Shown: positions 1-7,098 of the stretch, piece after piece | Layout of the letters: each line of letters opens with the position of its first letter | How positions within the stretch are numbered: the first letter of the stretch is position 1 | DNA from: Clostridiales bacterium UBA4644 | GTDB taxonomy: Bacteria > Bacillota > Clostridia > Oscillospirales > Butyricicoccaceae | DNA: 17,665 nt | Reading direction: 5' to 3' | Assembly (NCBI GenBank): GCA_002405755.1 | Contig: DHMK01000023.1 | Location: 4,688 to 22,352 of the forward strand | Notes under the pieces: generated by a model | The model's database searches: none | What the model was told of the DNA's origin: nothing | Seen by the model: the letters and a program-made list of their open reading frames with translations, nothing else | Program-made: the position numbers and the translations under genes

Positions 1-1685
1 TATTTCTTAAAGCTGTCCTTCAGCGCCACGGCCCGGTTGAACACCAGCCGGCCGGGACGGCTGTCCTGATTGTCCACGGCGAAATAGCCCAGCCGCATGA
101 ACTGGAAGTCTGCCGGGGCCTGCGCGTTTTCCAGGCTCTTTTCCACCTTGCAGCCGGTAAGGACCTCCAGCGAATCCGGATTCAGGCAGGCCAGGAAGCC
201 GCCCTCGAAGGCGTCGGGGCTGGCATCGCTGAACAGGTTGTCATAGAGGCGCACCTCCGCGTCCACCGCAGTGGCGGCGTCCACCCAATGGAGCGTGGCG
301 CCCTTGACCTTGCGGCCGTCTGCCGGGTCGCCGCCCCGGGAATCGGGATCATATTCCGCATAGATCTCCGCGATGCTGCCGTCGTCGTTCTTTTTGCAGC
401 CGGTGCAGGTGATGAGATAAGCGCCCTTTAGGCGGCACTCCGGGCCGCCGGGGAACAGACGCTTATACTTGGGCACCGGCGTCTCCAGAAAGTCCTCGCG
501 CTCCACATAAAGCTCCCGGGAGAAGGTGACGGTATGGGCGCCGTCCTCGGGGCGGTTGGGGGTGTTTTCCACCTCGAAGGTCTCGCTCTTCCCCTCGGGA
601 TAGTTGGTAATGATCAGCTTCACGGGCCGCAGCACCGCCATCACCCGGCGGGCGTGCTCGTTCAGATCCTCCCGCAGGCAGTGCTCCAGGAAGGCGTATT
701 CCACCGTGCTGGAAACCTTGGCCACGCCGATGCGCTCGCAGAAATTGCGGATGGCGGCGGCGGTATAGCCTCTCCGGCGCAGGCCGCAGAGGGTTGGCAT
801 CCGGGGATCGTCCCAGCCGGAGACCTTCTTTTCCTCCACCAGCTGACGGAGCTTGCGCTTGGACATGACGGTGTGGTCGATGCCCAGCCGGGCAAACTCG
901 ATCTGCCGGGGCTTGGAGGGGACGGAAACATTGTTGATGACCCAATCATACAGGGGGCGATGGTCCTCATATTCCAGCGAGCAGAGGGAGTGGGTGATGT
1001 GCTCCAGCGCGTCCTGAATAGGATGGGCAAAATCATACATGGGGAAGATGCACCATTTGGTGCCCTGCCGGTGGTGCTCGATGTAGCGGATCCGATAGAT
1101 CACCGGATCCCGCATATTGAAGTTGCCGGAGGCCAGGTCGATCTTGGCCCGCAGGGTATATTTTCCCTCGGGAAACTCGCCGTTTTTCATCCGTTCAAAC
1201 AGCTCCAGGCTCTCCTCCACCGGCCGGTCCCGCCAGGGGCTGACGGCAGGATGCTGGGTGTCGCCGCGGTATTTGGAAAACTCCTCCGGCGTCAGCTCGC
1301 AGACATAGGCCAGACCCTTTCGGATCAGCTCCACGGCGTATTCATAGTCCTTCTCGAAATAATCGGAGCCGTAAAACAGCCGGTCGCCCCAGTCGAAGCC
1401 CAGCCAGTGGATATCCTCCTGAATGGCCTCTACAAACTCGGTGTCCTCCTTGGCGGGGTTGGTGTCGTCAAAGCGCAGATTGCACAGGCCGCCGAACTTT
1501 TCCGCCGTGCCGAAGTCGATGCACAGGGCCTTGCAGTGGCCGATGTGCAGATAGCCGTTGGGCTCCGGCGGGAACCGGGTGTGGACCTTTTTGCCTGCAA
1601 AGCGTCCGCCGGGGGCGATATCTTCCTTGATGAACTCCTCGATAAAATTGCCGGCGGCGCCGGTGGTCTTGATCTCTTCTTCCAT
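1..1685 (-). CDS. glnS: Glutaminyl-tRNA synthetase (GlnRS), lacking only the last base of its stop codon
   Basis: Class I aminoacyl-tRNA synthetase that charges tRNA-Gln directly with glutamine in the cytoplasm. The protein is 561 residues, a normal bacterial GlnRS length. The final TA of the stop codon is at positions 2-1 and its third base lies outside the window. The ATP-binding HIGH motif is in FPPEPNGYLHIGH (residues 38-50), and the KMSKR-type loop is VMSKR (273-277). The C-terminal half is the all-beta anticodon-binding region, with VLRPVKLIITNYPEG and a late GRLVFNRAV. The ATG at 1685 has AAGGAGAG about 8 bases upstream. The gene follows gltX with a 50-base gap and no visible terminator, so the two are probably one transcript. 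Most Firmicutes lack GlnRS and make Gln-tRNA by GatCAB transamidation, so this is a lineage-restricted gene. Identification is firm. Confidence 0.97.
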   Translation of the reverse strand, partial: MEEEIKTTGAAGNFIEEFIKEDIAPGGRFAGKKVHTRFPPEPNGYLHIGHCKALCIDFGTAEKFGGLCNLRFDDTNPAKEDTEFVEAIQEDIHWLGFDWGDRLFYGSDYFEKDYEYAVELIRKGLAYVCELTPEEFSKYRGDTQHPAVSPWRDRPVEESLELFERMKNGEFPEGKYTLRAKIDLASGNFNMRDPVIYRIRYIEHHRQGTKWCIFPMYDFAHPIQDALEHITHSLCSLEYEDHRPLYDWVINNVSVPSKPRQIEFARLGIDHTVMSKRKLRQLVEEKKVSGWDDPRMPTLCGLRRRGYTAAAIRNFCERIGVAKVSSTVEYAFLEHCLREDLNEHARRVMAVLRPVKLIITNYPEGKSETFEVENTPNRPEDGAHTVTFSRELYVEREDFLETPVPKYKRLFPGGPECRLKGAYLITCTGCKKNDDGSIAEIYAEYDPDSRGGDPADGRKVKGATLHWVDAATAVDAEVRLYDNLFSDASPDAFEGGFLACLNPDSLEVLTGCKVEKSLENAQAPADFQFMRLGYFAVDNQDSRPGRLVFNRAVALKDSFKK

Positions 1686-1735
1686 ATTTGAACTCTCCTT
1701 GATGATGTTTTTTGATTTTTAAGCCCTTTGCTGCT

Positions 1736-3385
1736 TTACAGGCTGTCCCGGTATTCCCGGATGCGCCGGGCGCAGGTCTCCTGTCCCAGAAGGGCCATGA
1801 TCGCGTGGAGATCGGGGGTGTTTTTCCGTCCGGCAACGGCCATGCGCACCACGGCGCTCACATCGCCCACATGGCCCCGGAACTGCTCCGGCGCGGCCTT
1901 ATAGGCCTTCACATCGGGGGAAAGGCCCAGCGCCGGGCAAAGCTCCTTCATCTTACCGAACCAGGCGTCCTTGTCGTCGCCGCAGTCCATCACCGGCAGA
2001 TAAGCGTCCAGCACCTGCTTCTGCAGGGCGGGGTCCAGCTCCAGCGTCTCCTCCCGGCAGAACAGCGGATCGTAGAAATAAGCGGCATAGCTGCGGACGT
2101 CGCTCCAACGGACGATATCCTTCCGGGGCTTTTTGCCGCCCCGGTCGATGGCAAACAGACCTTTGGCGTAGTCCGCGTCCTGCTGCAGCAGCCCGGCCAG
2201 CTGCTCATCGAAGCGCTGGGCCCAGGCCAGCGCCTGGACATACACCTCCTCCGCCGTCATCCGGGAGATGACCTCCGCCGAGACACTCTGCAGCTTCTTC
2301 AGGTCAAACAGCGCGCCGGAGGCGCTCATCCTGTTCAGCTTGAAGGGGAACTGGGTGTAGTGGGCGTCCTTGTTCTGCCGCCGCCAGTCCTCAAAATTGG
2401 AATTGGCGATGGTGAGCAGATATTCCATCACGGCCTCCGCCGGATAACCCTCCTGGGTAAAATAGCTGACGGCCGCCTCCGGATCCTTCCGCTTGGAAAG
2501 CTTGCGCCGGGAGCCGTCCTCCTCCTTCATGATGGGGGCGATATGGGCGTATTTCGGGGCCTTCAGGCCGCACAGCCAGAACAGCTGCAGATGGATGGGC
2601 GCGGAGGCGATCCACTCGTCGCCCCGGACCACCTGGGTCACCCGCATCAGCGTATCGTCCACCACATGGGCAAAGTGATAGGTGGGGATGCCGTCGCTCT
2701 TGAGCAGCACCACGTCCACGAAGTTTTCCTCCATCTCGATGTCGCCGCGGATGGCGTCCCGGAACTTCACTCTTCCGCCGGGCTTCCCCGGGGAGCGCAG
2801 CCGCAGCACATAGGGCATGCCCGCCTGCAGCCGTTCCTCCACCTGCTCCAGCGTCAGCTCCCGGCAGCGGGCGTGCTCGCCCCAATAGCCCGGCGTAACG
2901 CCCTGGGCCTCCTGGGCCTGACGGATGGCGTCGATCTCCTCCGCCGTGCAGAAGCAGGGATAGGCAAGGCCCTTCTCCACCAGCGCCTTGCAGAACACAT
3001 GGTAATATTCCGCCCGGCGGCTCTGGGTGTAGGGGCCGTAAGCGCCGGTCTCCGTCTCATCGTCCACAGCGCCCTCGTCAAAGGCGATGCCGAAATCCCG
3101 CAGGCCCTGGGCGATGAGCCGAACGCCGCCCTCCACCTCGCGCTTTTTATCGGTGTCCTCGATGCGCAGGATGGCCCTGCCGCCGGTGGTATGGGCCACC
3201 CGCTCGGAGATCATGGCGGAAAAGACGCCGCCGATGTGCAGAAAGCCTGTGGGGCTGGGGGCGAAGCGGGTCACCTGTGCGCCCTCCTTCAGGTCTCTGG
3301 GGGGAAATCGCTCCGCCAGCAGCTGGTCGGGCGTTTGGGTCACATGGGGAAACAGAAGCTGGGCAAGACGGATGGGATCGGTCAT
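1736..3385 (-). CDS. gltX: Glutamyl-tRNA synthetase (GluRS)
   Basis: Class I synthetase that attaches glutamate to tRNA-Glu. The protein is 549 residues, somewhat longer than the roughly 480-500 usual for bacterial GluRS. The extra length includes about 38 residues before the HIGH region (FAPSPTGFLHIGG, residues 41-53). The second signature is RRKLSKR (293-299). The segment between them carries the expected RIEDTDKKR and LLKSDGIPTYHFAHVVDD motifs. The ATG at 3385 has TAGGAG about 11 bases upstream. It is the first gene of the gltX-glnS unit and has a promoter immediately upstream (3426-3454). With GlnRS encoded next to it, this GluRS may be discriminating (tRNA-Glu only), but that cannot be read from the sequence by eye. 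Confidence 0.96.
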   Translation of the reverse strand: MTDPIRLAQLLFPHVTQTPDQLLAERFPPRDLKEGAQVTRFAPSPTGFLHIGGVFSAMISERVAHTTGGRAILRIEDTDKKREVEGGVRLIAQGLRDFGIAFDEGAVDDETETGAYGPYTQSRRAEYYHVFCKALVEKGLAYPCFCTAEEIDAIRQAQEAQGVTPGYWGEHARCRELTLEQVEERLQAGMPYVLRLRSPGKPGGRVKFRDAIRGDIEMEENFVDVVLLKSDGIPTYHFAHVVDDTLMRVTQVVRGDEWIASAPIHLQLFWLCGLKAPKYAHIAPIMKEEDGSRRKLSKRKDPEAAVSYFTQEGYPAEAVMEYLLTIANSNFEDWRRQNKDAHYTQFPFKLNRMSASGALFDLKKLQSVSAEVISRMTAEEVYVQALAWAQRFDEQLAGLLQQDADYAKGLFAIDRGGKKPRKDIVRWSDVRSYAAYFYDPLFCREETLELDPALQKQVLDAYLPVMDCGDDKDAWFGKMKELCPALGLSPDVKAYKAAPEQFRGHVGDVSAVVRMAVAGRKNTPDLHAIMALLGQETCARRIREYRDSL

Positions 3386-3425
3386 CTCTATGTCACTCCT
3401 AAATAAAATTACATGATATCACTTT

Positions 3426-3454
3426 ATTATAGCTTCTTCCGCCGCCTGTTGCAA
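3426..3454 (-). promoter_or_regulatory. Sigma-A-type promoter of gltX-glnS
   Basis: On the minus strand TTGCAA (3454-3449) and a perfect TATAAT (3431-3426) are separated by 17 bases. Transcription would start near 3419, leaving a leader of about 35 bases before the gltX ATG. That is too short for a T-box riboswitch, so no tRNA-sensing control is visible. Confidence 0.8.
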
Positions 3455-3467
3455 GAGAAAGGCAAAC

Positions 3468-3497
3468 AAAAAAGCGCATTTCCCGAAGGAAATGCGC
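3468..3497 (-). terminator. Intrinsic terminator of the Clp ATPase gene
   Basis: The minus strand shows a perfect 10-bp stem, GCGCATTTCC pairing with GGAAATGCGC, closed by a TTCG tetraloop and followed by six T residues. It lies about 60 bases after the Clp stop codon and just upstream of the gltX promoter, so it separates the two units. Confidence 0.92.
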
Positions 3498-3557
3498 CGG
3501 AAGCCGCCGAACTGCCGCTTTGCGGAGCTGTTTTCGGCGGAAAAGCGCCGGCCCGCC

Positions 3558-5765
3558 TTACTGCGCCGCCGGCTGACGGCTCTTCTGCCAATGGGGGACC
3601 AGAAGACCGTTTTCCGCCTGCAGACAGACGCTCCCATCTCCGCCGCCCTGCAGAAGCGCCAGCGCCAGCGGCTCCTCCGCCAGCGTCTCCACCGCCCGGC
3701 GCAGCGGTCTGGCCCCCTGGGCCGGATCCGTCCCCCGCTCCAGCAGAAGCGTCTCGCAGTCCTCCGTCCAGCAAAGGCGCACGCCCCGGTCCAGACAGCC
3801 CTGCCGCAGCCGCTCCAGCTCCAGCCGGAGGATGGCCCGCAGCTGCTCCCGCTCCAGCGGACGGAACATGACCACGCCGTCCAGCCTGCCCAGAAGCTCC
3901 GGCCGCAGGGTCTGGCGCAGCTCCCTCCGGATCTGCTCCTCGCAGGCCTGGGCGCGCTCCTCCCGCACAAAGCCCGCCTGCTGCCGTCCCATCCAATGCT
4001 CCGCCCCCAGGTTGGAGGTGAGCACCAGCACCGTCTCCCGAAAGCTGACGCTTTGTCCGGTGCCGTCGGTAAGACAGCCCTCCTCCAGGATCTGCAGCAG
4101 CAGATTGAGCACGTCCGGATGGGCCTTTTCCACCTCGTCCAGCAGCACCACGCTGCAGGGTCTGGCCCGCACCCGCTCGGTGAGCTGGCCGCCCTCGCCA
4201 TAGCCTGCATAGCCCGGCGGCGCGCCGATTAGCCGGGCCGCGGAATGCTTTTCCATATACTCGCTCATGTCCAGCCGGATCAGCCCGCCGCTCTGTCCAG
4301 GATAAAGCTCCCGCGCCAGCGCCCGGGCCAGGCTGGTCTTTCCCACGCCGCTGGGCCCGCAGAGCAGAAAGCCCGCCCGGGGCCGCCGCTCCTCCGGAAA
4401 GGCGCTCCGCCGCACCATGGCCCGGGCCACGGCGGCCACGGCGCTCTCCTGCCCCAATACCGCCTGCTTCAGCCGCGTCTCCAGCTCCAGAAGCCGCTGG
4501 GTCTGCTGCTCCTCCGTCTGCCAGTCCTCTCCCTGCAGCTGACGGGCCACCTGGACCACATGGCGGCGCTCCGCCTTTCTGTCCCGCTGCAGGGCGGCGC
4601 AGGCCGCAGCCTCGTCCAGCAGATCCACCGACCGGTCAGGATCGTATCTGCCGGGCATACAGCGGGGCGAGAGCCGCACCGCGCTCTGCAGGGCGCTCTC
4701 CGTGATGAGCACCCCGTGATACCGCTCATATCTCGGCCGCAGGGCCCGGAGGATCAGCTCGGTCTCCCGGGGCGTTGGCTCCGCCACGGGCACCGGCTGG
4801 AACCGGCGGGAAAGAGCCGCGTCCCGGCTGATGTATTTCTTGAACTCCGCGCCGGTGGTGGCTCCGATGACCTGCAGGCCGCCCCGGGCCAGCGCAGGCT
4901 TCAGCAGATTGCTCAGATCAATGGCGCCCTCCGCCGCGCCGGCGCCGCAGATGGTGTGCAGCTCGTCCAGAAACAGGATCACATTGCCTGCGGCGCGCAC
5001 CTCCGAAAGGATCGCGCCCACCCGTTCTTCAAACTCGCCCCTATATTTCGTCCCCGCCACCATGGAAGCCAGCTGCAGAGCGATCACTCTTCGCTCCAGC
5101 AGGCAGGCGGGCGCTTCGCCAAAGGCGATGCGCTGGGCCAGGCCCTCCACCACCGCCGTCTTGCCCACGCCGGCCTCCCCCAGCAAAACGGGGTTGCTCT
5201 TCTGCCGCCGGGCCAGGATCTGCATGGCCCGGGCCAGCTCCCTGTCCCGGCAGGCCACCGGATCATAGCCGTGGGCCAGCGCCCGGGCGGTCATATCCTC
5301 GCCGAACTGCAGGGTCAGCTTCAGCTCGCAGCGCCTGGCGGCGGCTCTGGGCGCGGCGGGCCGCAGCCGCAGGCGGCGGCGCAGGGTCTCTCCATCGCAG
5401 CCGCACTGCTGCAAAAGGGCGGAAACGGCAGGATCGCCGCACTCCAGCAGCGCCAAAAGCACATCCCGCGCGCCCACGCTCCCCTCCGCCAGCTGTGCCG
5501 CCCGCTGGATGACGTCGGCCGCCGCCTGGCTCAGCACCACCGGCAGGGAGACGCTTTTCCCCCGGCCAAGCTGCTGCGCCAGCTGCTCCGCCTTTTTTCC
5601 AAGCTCCTCCGGATGCTCCAGCAGCCGCCCCGGTCCGCATTCCTCCAGCATGGCCCCCAGCAGCAGATGCTCCGGCCCCACCCAGCTGTGGCAGGCGTTT
5701 CGGGCCAGCTGATAGGCCCGAAGCAGCGCGCTGCGCCCGCTCTGGGAAAATCGCGGCTCCGTCAT
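3558..5765 (-). CDS. ClpA/ClpC-type AAA+ ATPase without an M-domain
   Basis: Hsp100 unfoldase of the Clp class, expected to form a hexamer that threads substrates, possibly into ClpP. The protein is 735 residues. Residues 1-140 resemble two Clp_N repeats (GPEHLLLGAMLEE; GARDVLLALLECG). AAA+ domain 1 has Walker A GEAGVGKT (196-203), pore loop GTKYRGEFE (238-246) and Walker B VILFLDE (262-268). Domain 2 has Walker A GPSGVGKT (470-477), pore loop GYAGY (518-522; the common form is GYVGY), Walker B VVLLDE (539-544) and sensor-2 GARPLRR (684-690). Only about 80 residues join the end of domain 1 to the second Walker A, so the coiled-coil M-domain of classic ClpC (about 810 residues) appears absent. 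The tripeptide at the usual ClpP-docking loop is AGF (597-599) rather than the usual [LIV]G[FL]. No ctsR, mcsA or mcsB is adjacent. The ATG at 5765 overlaps the stop of the small ORF upstream (ATGA), with GGGGTGA as ribosome site. The family is certain; the ClpA versus ClpC name is not. Confidence 0.93.
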   Translation of the reverse strand: MTEPRFSQSGRSALLRAYQLARNACHSWVGPEHLLLGAMLEECGPGRLLEHPEELGKKAEQLAQQLGRGKSVSLPVVLSQAAADVIQRAAQLAEGSVGARDVLLALLECGDPAVSALLQQCGCDGETLRRRLRLRPAAPRAAARRCELKLTLQFGEDMTARALAHGYDPVACRDRELARAMQILARRQKSNPVLLGEAGVGKTAVVEGLAQRIAFGEAPACLLERRVIALQLASMVAGTKYRGEFEERVGAILSEVRAAGNVILFLDELHTICGAGAAEGAIDLSNLLKPALARGGLQVIGATTGAEFKKYISRDAALSRRFQPVPVAEPTPRETELILRALRPRYERYHGVLITESALQSAVRLSPRCMPGRYDPDRSVDLLDEAAACAALQRDRKAERRHVVQVARQLQGEDWQTEEQQTQRLLELETRLKQAVLGQESAVAAVARAMVRRSAFPEERRPRAGFLLCGPSGVGKTSLARALARELYPGQSGGLIRLDMSEYMEKHSAARLIGAPPGYAGYGEGGQLTERVRARPCSVVLLDEVEKAHPDVLNLLLQILEEGCLTDGTGQSVSFRETVLVLTSNLGAEHWMGRQQAGFVREERAQACEEQIRRELRQTLRPELLGRLDGVVMFRPLEREQLRAILRLELERLRQGCLDRGVRLCWTEDCETLLLERGTDPAQGARPLRRAVETLAEEPLALALLQGGGDGSVCLQAENGLLVPHWQKSRQPAAQ

Positions 5766-5860
5766 GCGTTCACCCCGGAGCCGAATCGCCCCTCATGGGA
5801 AACAGACATTTCCAGCGTGTTTCCGTCCTCCAGCGTGACCTTTCTCCGTGTTTTTTTCAT
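5762..5860 (-). CDS. Small ORF (32 aa) translationally coupled to the Clp ATPase
   Basis: This short reading frame encodes a 32-residue peptide starting MKKTRRKVTLEDG and ending FGSGVNA. It has a near-ideal ribosome site (GGAGG, 7 bases before the ATG at 5860). Its TGA overlaps the ATG of the Clp gene as ATGA, the classic layout for translational coupling. The peptide has a basic start and no membrane segment, cysteine cluster or recognised domain. I do not recognise the family. It could be a leader peptide that sets Clp translation, or a small partner or adaptor of the ATPase. A chance ORF is possible, but the start signal and exact overlap argue against it. No convincing promoter was found in the AT-rich gap upstream (5861-5930), although a TAAATA-like -10 is present there. 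Confidence 0.7.
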   Translation of the reverse strand: MKKTRRKVTLEDGNTLEMSVSHEGRFGSGVNA

Positions 5861-5932
5861 ACCATCGCCTCCGCTTGCTATCTTTTCCAAAATAAAGCGG
5901 ATTATTTATCCCCCGATTTGTTGAATTAGGCA

Positions 5933-5960
5933 TTGCATTTTTCAGATTATCTGTTAAAAT
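5933..5960 (+). promoter_or_regulatory. Promoter of the ferredoxin gene
   Basis: TTGCAT (5933-5938) and TAAAAT (5955-5960) are 16 bases apart. The -10 is preceded by TG plus one base (TGT at 5952-5954), an extended -10 that can compensate for the weak -35. The region is AT-rich within a GC-rich genome. The ribosome site AGGAGGTG follows at 5976-5983. Confidence 0.65.
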
Positions 5961-5989
5961 AGAAGGAGAATTTACAGGAGGTGCTTATT

Positions 5990-6157
5990 ATGGCCTACAA
6001 AATTTCTGACGCTTGCATCGCTTGCGGTTCCTGTGCCAGCGCTTGCCCCATGAGCGCGATCAAGGACGCCGGCGGTAAGTACGAGATCGACGAAAACACC
6101 TGCGTGAGCTGCGGCGCCTGTGCCGGCGCTTGCCCCGTTGGCGCCATCTCCGAATAA
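5990..6157 (+). CDS. Clostridial-type 2[4Fe-4S] ferredoxin
   Basis: A small soluble electron carrier of 55 residues, the usual length for clostridial ferredoxin. Two cysteine motifs are complete: C9-x2-C12-x2-C15-x3-C19-P and C38-x2-C41-x2-C44-x3-C48-P. Each set holds one cubane cluster, with the fourth cysteine of one motif ligating the other cluster. It serves pyruvate:ferredoxin oxidoreductase, hydrogenase and related anaerobic enzymes. AGGAGGTG sits 6 bases before the ATG. The gene is monocistronic, with its own promoter and terminator, and divergent from the Clp unit. Its codons favour GCT, GGT and ATC more than the neighbours, which use mostly GCC and GGC. This fits high expression. Confidence 0.97.
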   Translation: MAYKISDACIACGSCASACPMSAIKDAGGKYEIDENTCVSCGACAGACPVGAISE

Positions 6158-6174
6158 TTACAGACAAGCAAGAG

Positions 6175-6208
6175 CGGCTCCCGCGAAAAGCGGGAGCCGT
6201 TTTCTTTT
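6175..6208 (+). terminator. Intrinsic terminator of the ferredoxin gene
   Basis: A perfect 10-bp GC-rich stem, CGGCTCCCGC (6175-6184) and GCGGGAGCCG (6190-6199), with a GAAAA loop and a TTTTCTTTT tail. It starts 17 bases after the ferredoxin stop codon. Confidence 0.95.
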
Positions 6209-6221
6209 CCGCGACTTTTTC

Positions 6222-6250
6222 TTGCTTTTTTCTCCCGCTTTCGCTATAGT
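6222..6250 (+). promoter_or_regulatory. Sigma-A-type promoter of the racemase-family gene
   Basis: TTGCTT (6222-6227) and TATAGT (6245-6250) are separated by 17 bases. It lies just after the ferredoxin terminator and about 38 bases before the next ATG, so the racemase-family gene has its own start of transcription. Confidence 0.7.
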
Positions 6251-6287
6251 GATTAGTTGTGAGAATATTCTGAAGGAGAGCCTGCAT

Positions 6288-6992
6288 ATGAAAAAGACCA
6301 TTGGTATTCTGGGCGGCATGGGCCCGCTGGCCACGGCCGATCTGTTCCGCAAGATCGTTTTGATGACCCGCGCCAGCTGCGACAACGAGCATATCCGCAT
6401 TTATATCGACAACAACTGCCGGATCCCGGACCGGACGGCGGCCATCCTGCAGGGCGGACCCGATCCCGTCCCCGAAATGTCCGATGCGCTGCGCCATCTG
6501 GAGGCCTGCGGGGCGGACTGCATCATCATGCCCTGCAACACGGCCCACTATTTCCTCCCCCGGCTCCAGAGCCAGACGAGGATCCCCTTCCTCAGCATGC
6601 TGGAGGCCACCGCCAAGGCCTGCGCCGCCCGCTTCCCCGGGAAGACCGCCTGCGTTTTGGCCACCCGGGGCACGCTGGCCTCCGGCCTTTATGAAAAGGC
6701 GCTGGAGAAGGAAGGCGTCGCCTGCATCCTGCCCGACGAGCCCCAGCGGGACGTGCTCATGACCGCCATCTACGACTGCGTCAAGGGCGGGAAACCGCTG
6801 GAGCTGGTGCGCCGCCCCATGGAGCAGCTGATGGACGCGCTGACCCGCCGCGGCGCGGATTATTTCATCCTGGGCTGCACGGAGCTGCCCATCGTCCAGC
6901 AGGAGCTGGCCCTGCCGGGCAGCTTTATCGACCCCACCGCCGAGCTTGCAAGGGCCGCCATCCTGTTCTGCGGCTATCCGCTGAAAGACTGA
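6288..6992 (+). CDS. Aspartate/glutamate racemase family protein
   Basis: Cofactor-independent racemase of the aspartate/glutamate/hydantoin family, which converts L- and D-acidic amino acids using two cysteines as acid and base. The protein is 234 residues, a normal length. The N-terminal KTIGILGGMGPLAT (residues 3-16) is typical of the aspartate racemase branch. The two catalytic cysteines are visible: Cys83 in MPCNTAH and Cys197 in LGCTELPI. The ATG at 6288 follows AAGGAG. MurI-type glutamate racemase has a different surround for the second cysteine (GCTHYP), so this is more likely aspartate racemase or a broad amino-acid racemase than the dedicated wall enzyme. A membrane transporter follows after about 100 bases. 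Exact substrate is unknown. Confidence 0.9.
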   Translation: MKKTIGILGGMGPLATADLFRKIVLMTRASCDNEHIRIYIDNNCRIPDRTAAILQGGPDPVPEMSDALRHLEACGADCIIMPCNTAHYFLPRLQSQTRIPFLSMLEATAKACAARFPGKTACVLATRGTLASGLYEKALEKEGVACILPDEPQRDVLMTAIYDCVKGGKPLELVRRPMEQLMDALTRRGADYFILGCTELPIVQQELALPGSFIDPTAELARAAILFCGYPLKD

Positions 6993-7098
6993 GCCCGTGT
7001 TTCATTCCTGCCACCCCTTCCGTCCCCTGCGCCGTCCGCCGCCTGCCCTTCGCCCGTTTTCCGATCCTTTTTAATTTTTCAGAAAGCCGGTGAATGTT

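Noticed and set aside
3386..3425. T-box leader upstream of gltX-glnS
   Set aside because: The predicted transcript leader is only about 35 bases, and no T-box consensus or antiterminator is visible.
1712..5924. Very long plus-strand open frames opposite gltX and the Clp ATPase (564 and 559 codons)
   Set aside because: They mirror confirmed minus-strand genes in a GC-rich genome where stop codons are rare. Their translations are low-complexity, rich in G, A, L, Q and H, with no domain motif or ribosome site.
6993..7098. Pyrimidine-rich gap between the racemase and transporter genes as a riboswitch or terminator
   Set aside because: I found neither a stable hairpin with a T-run nor a recognisable riboswitch core. 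It looks like an ordinary short spacer.
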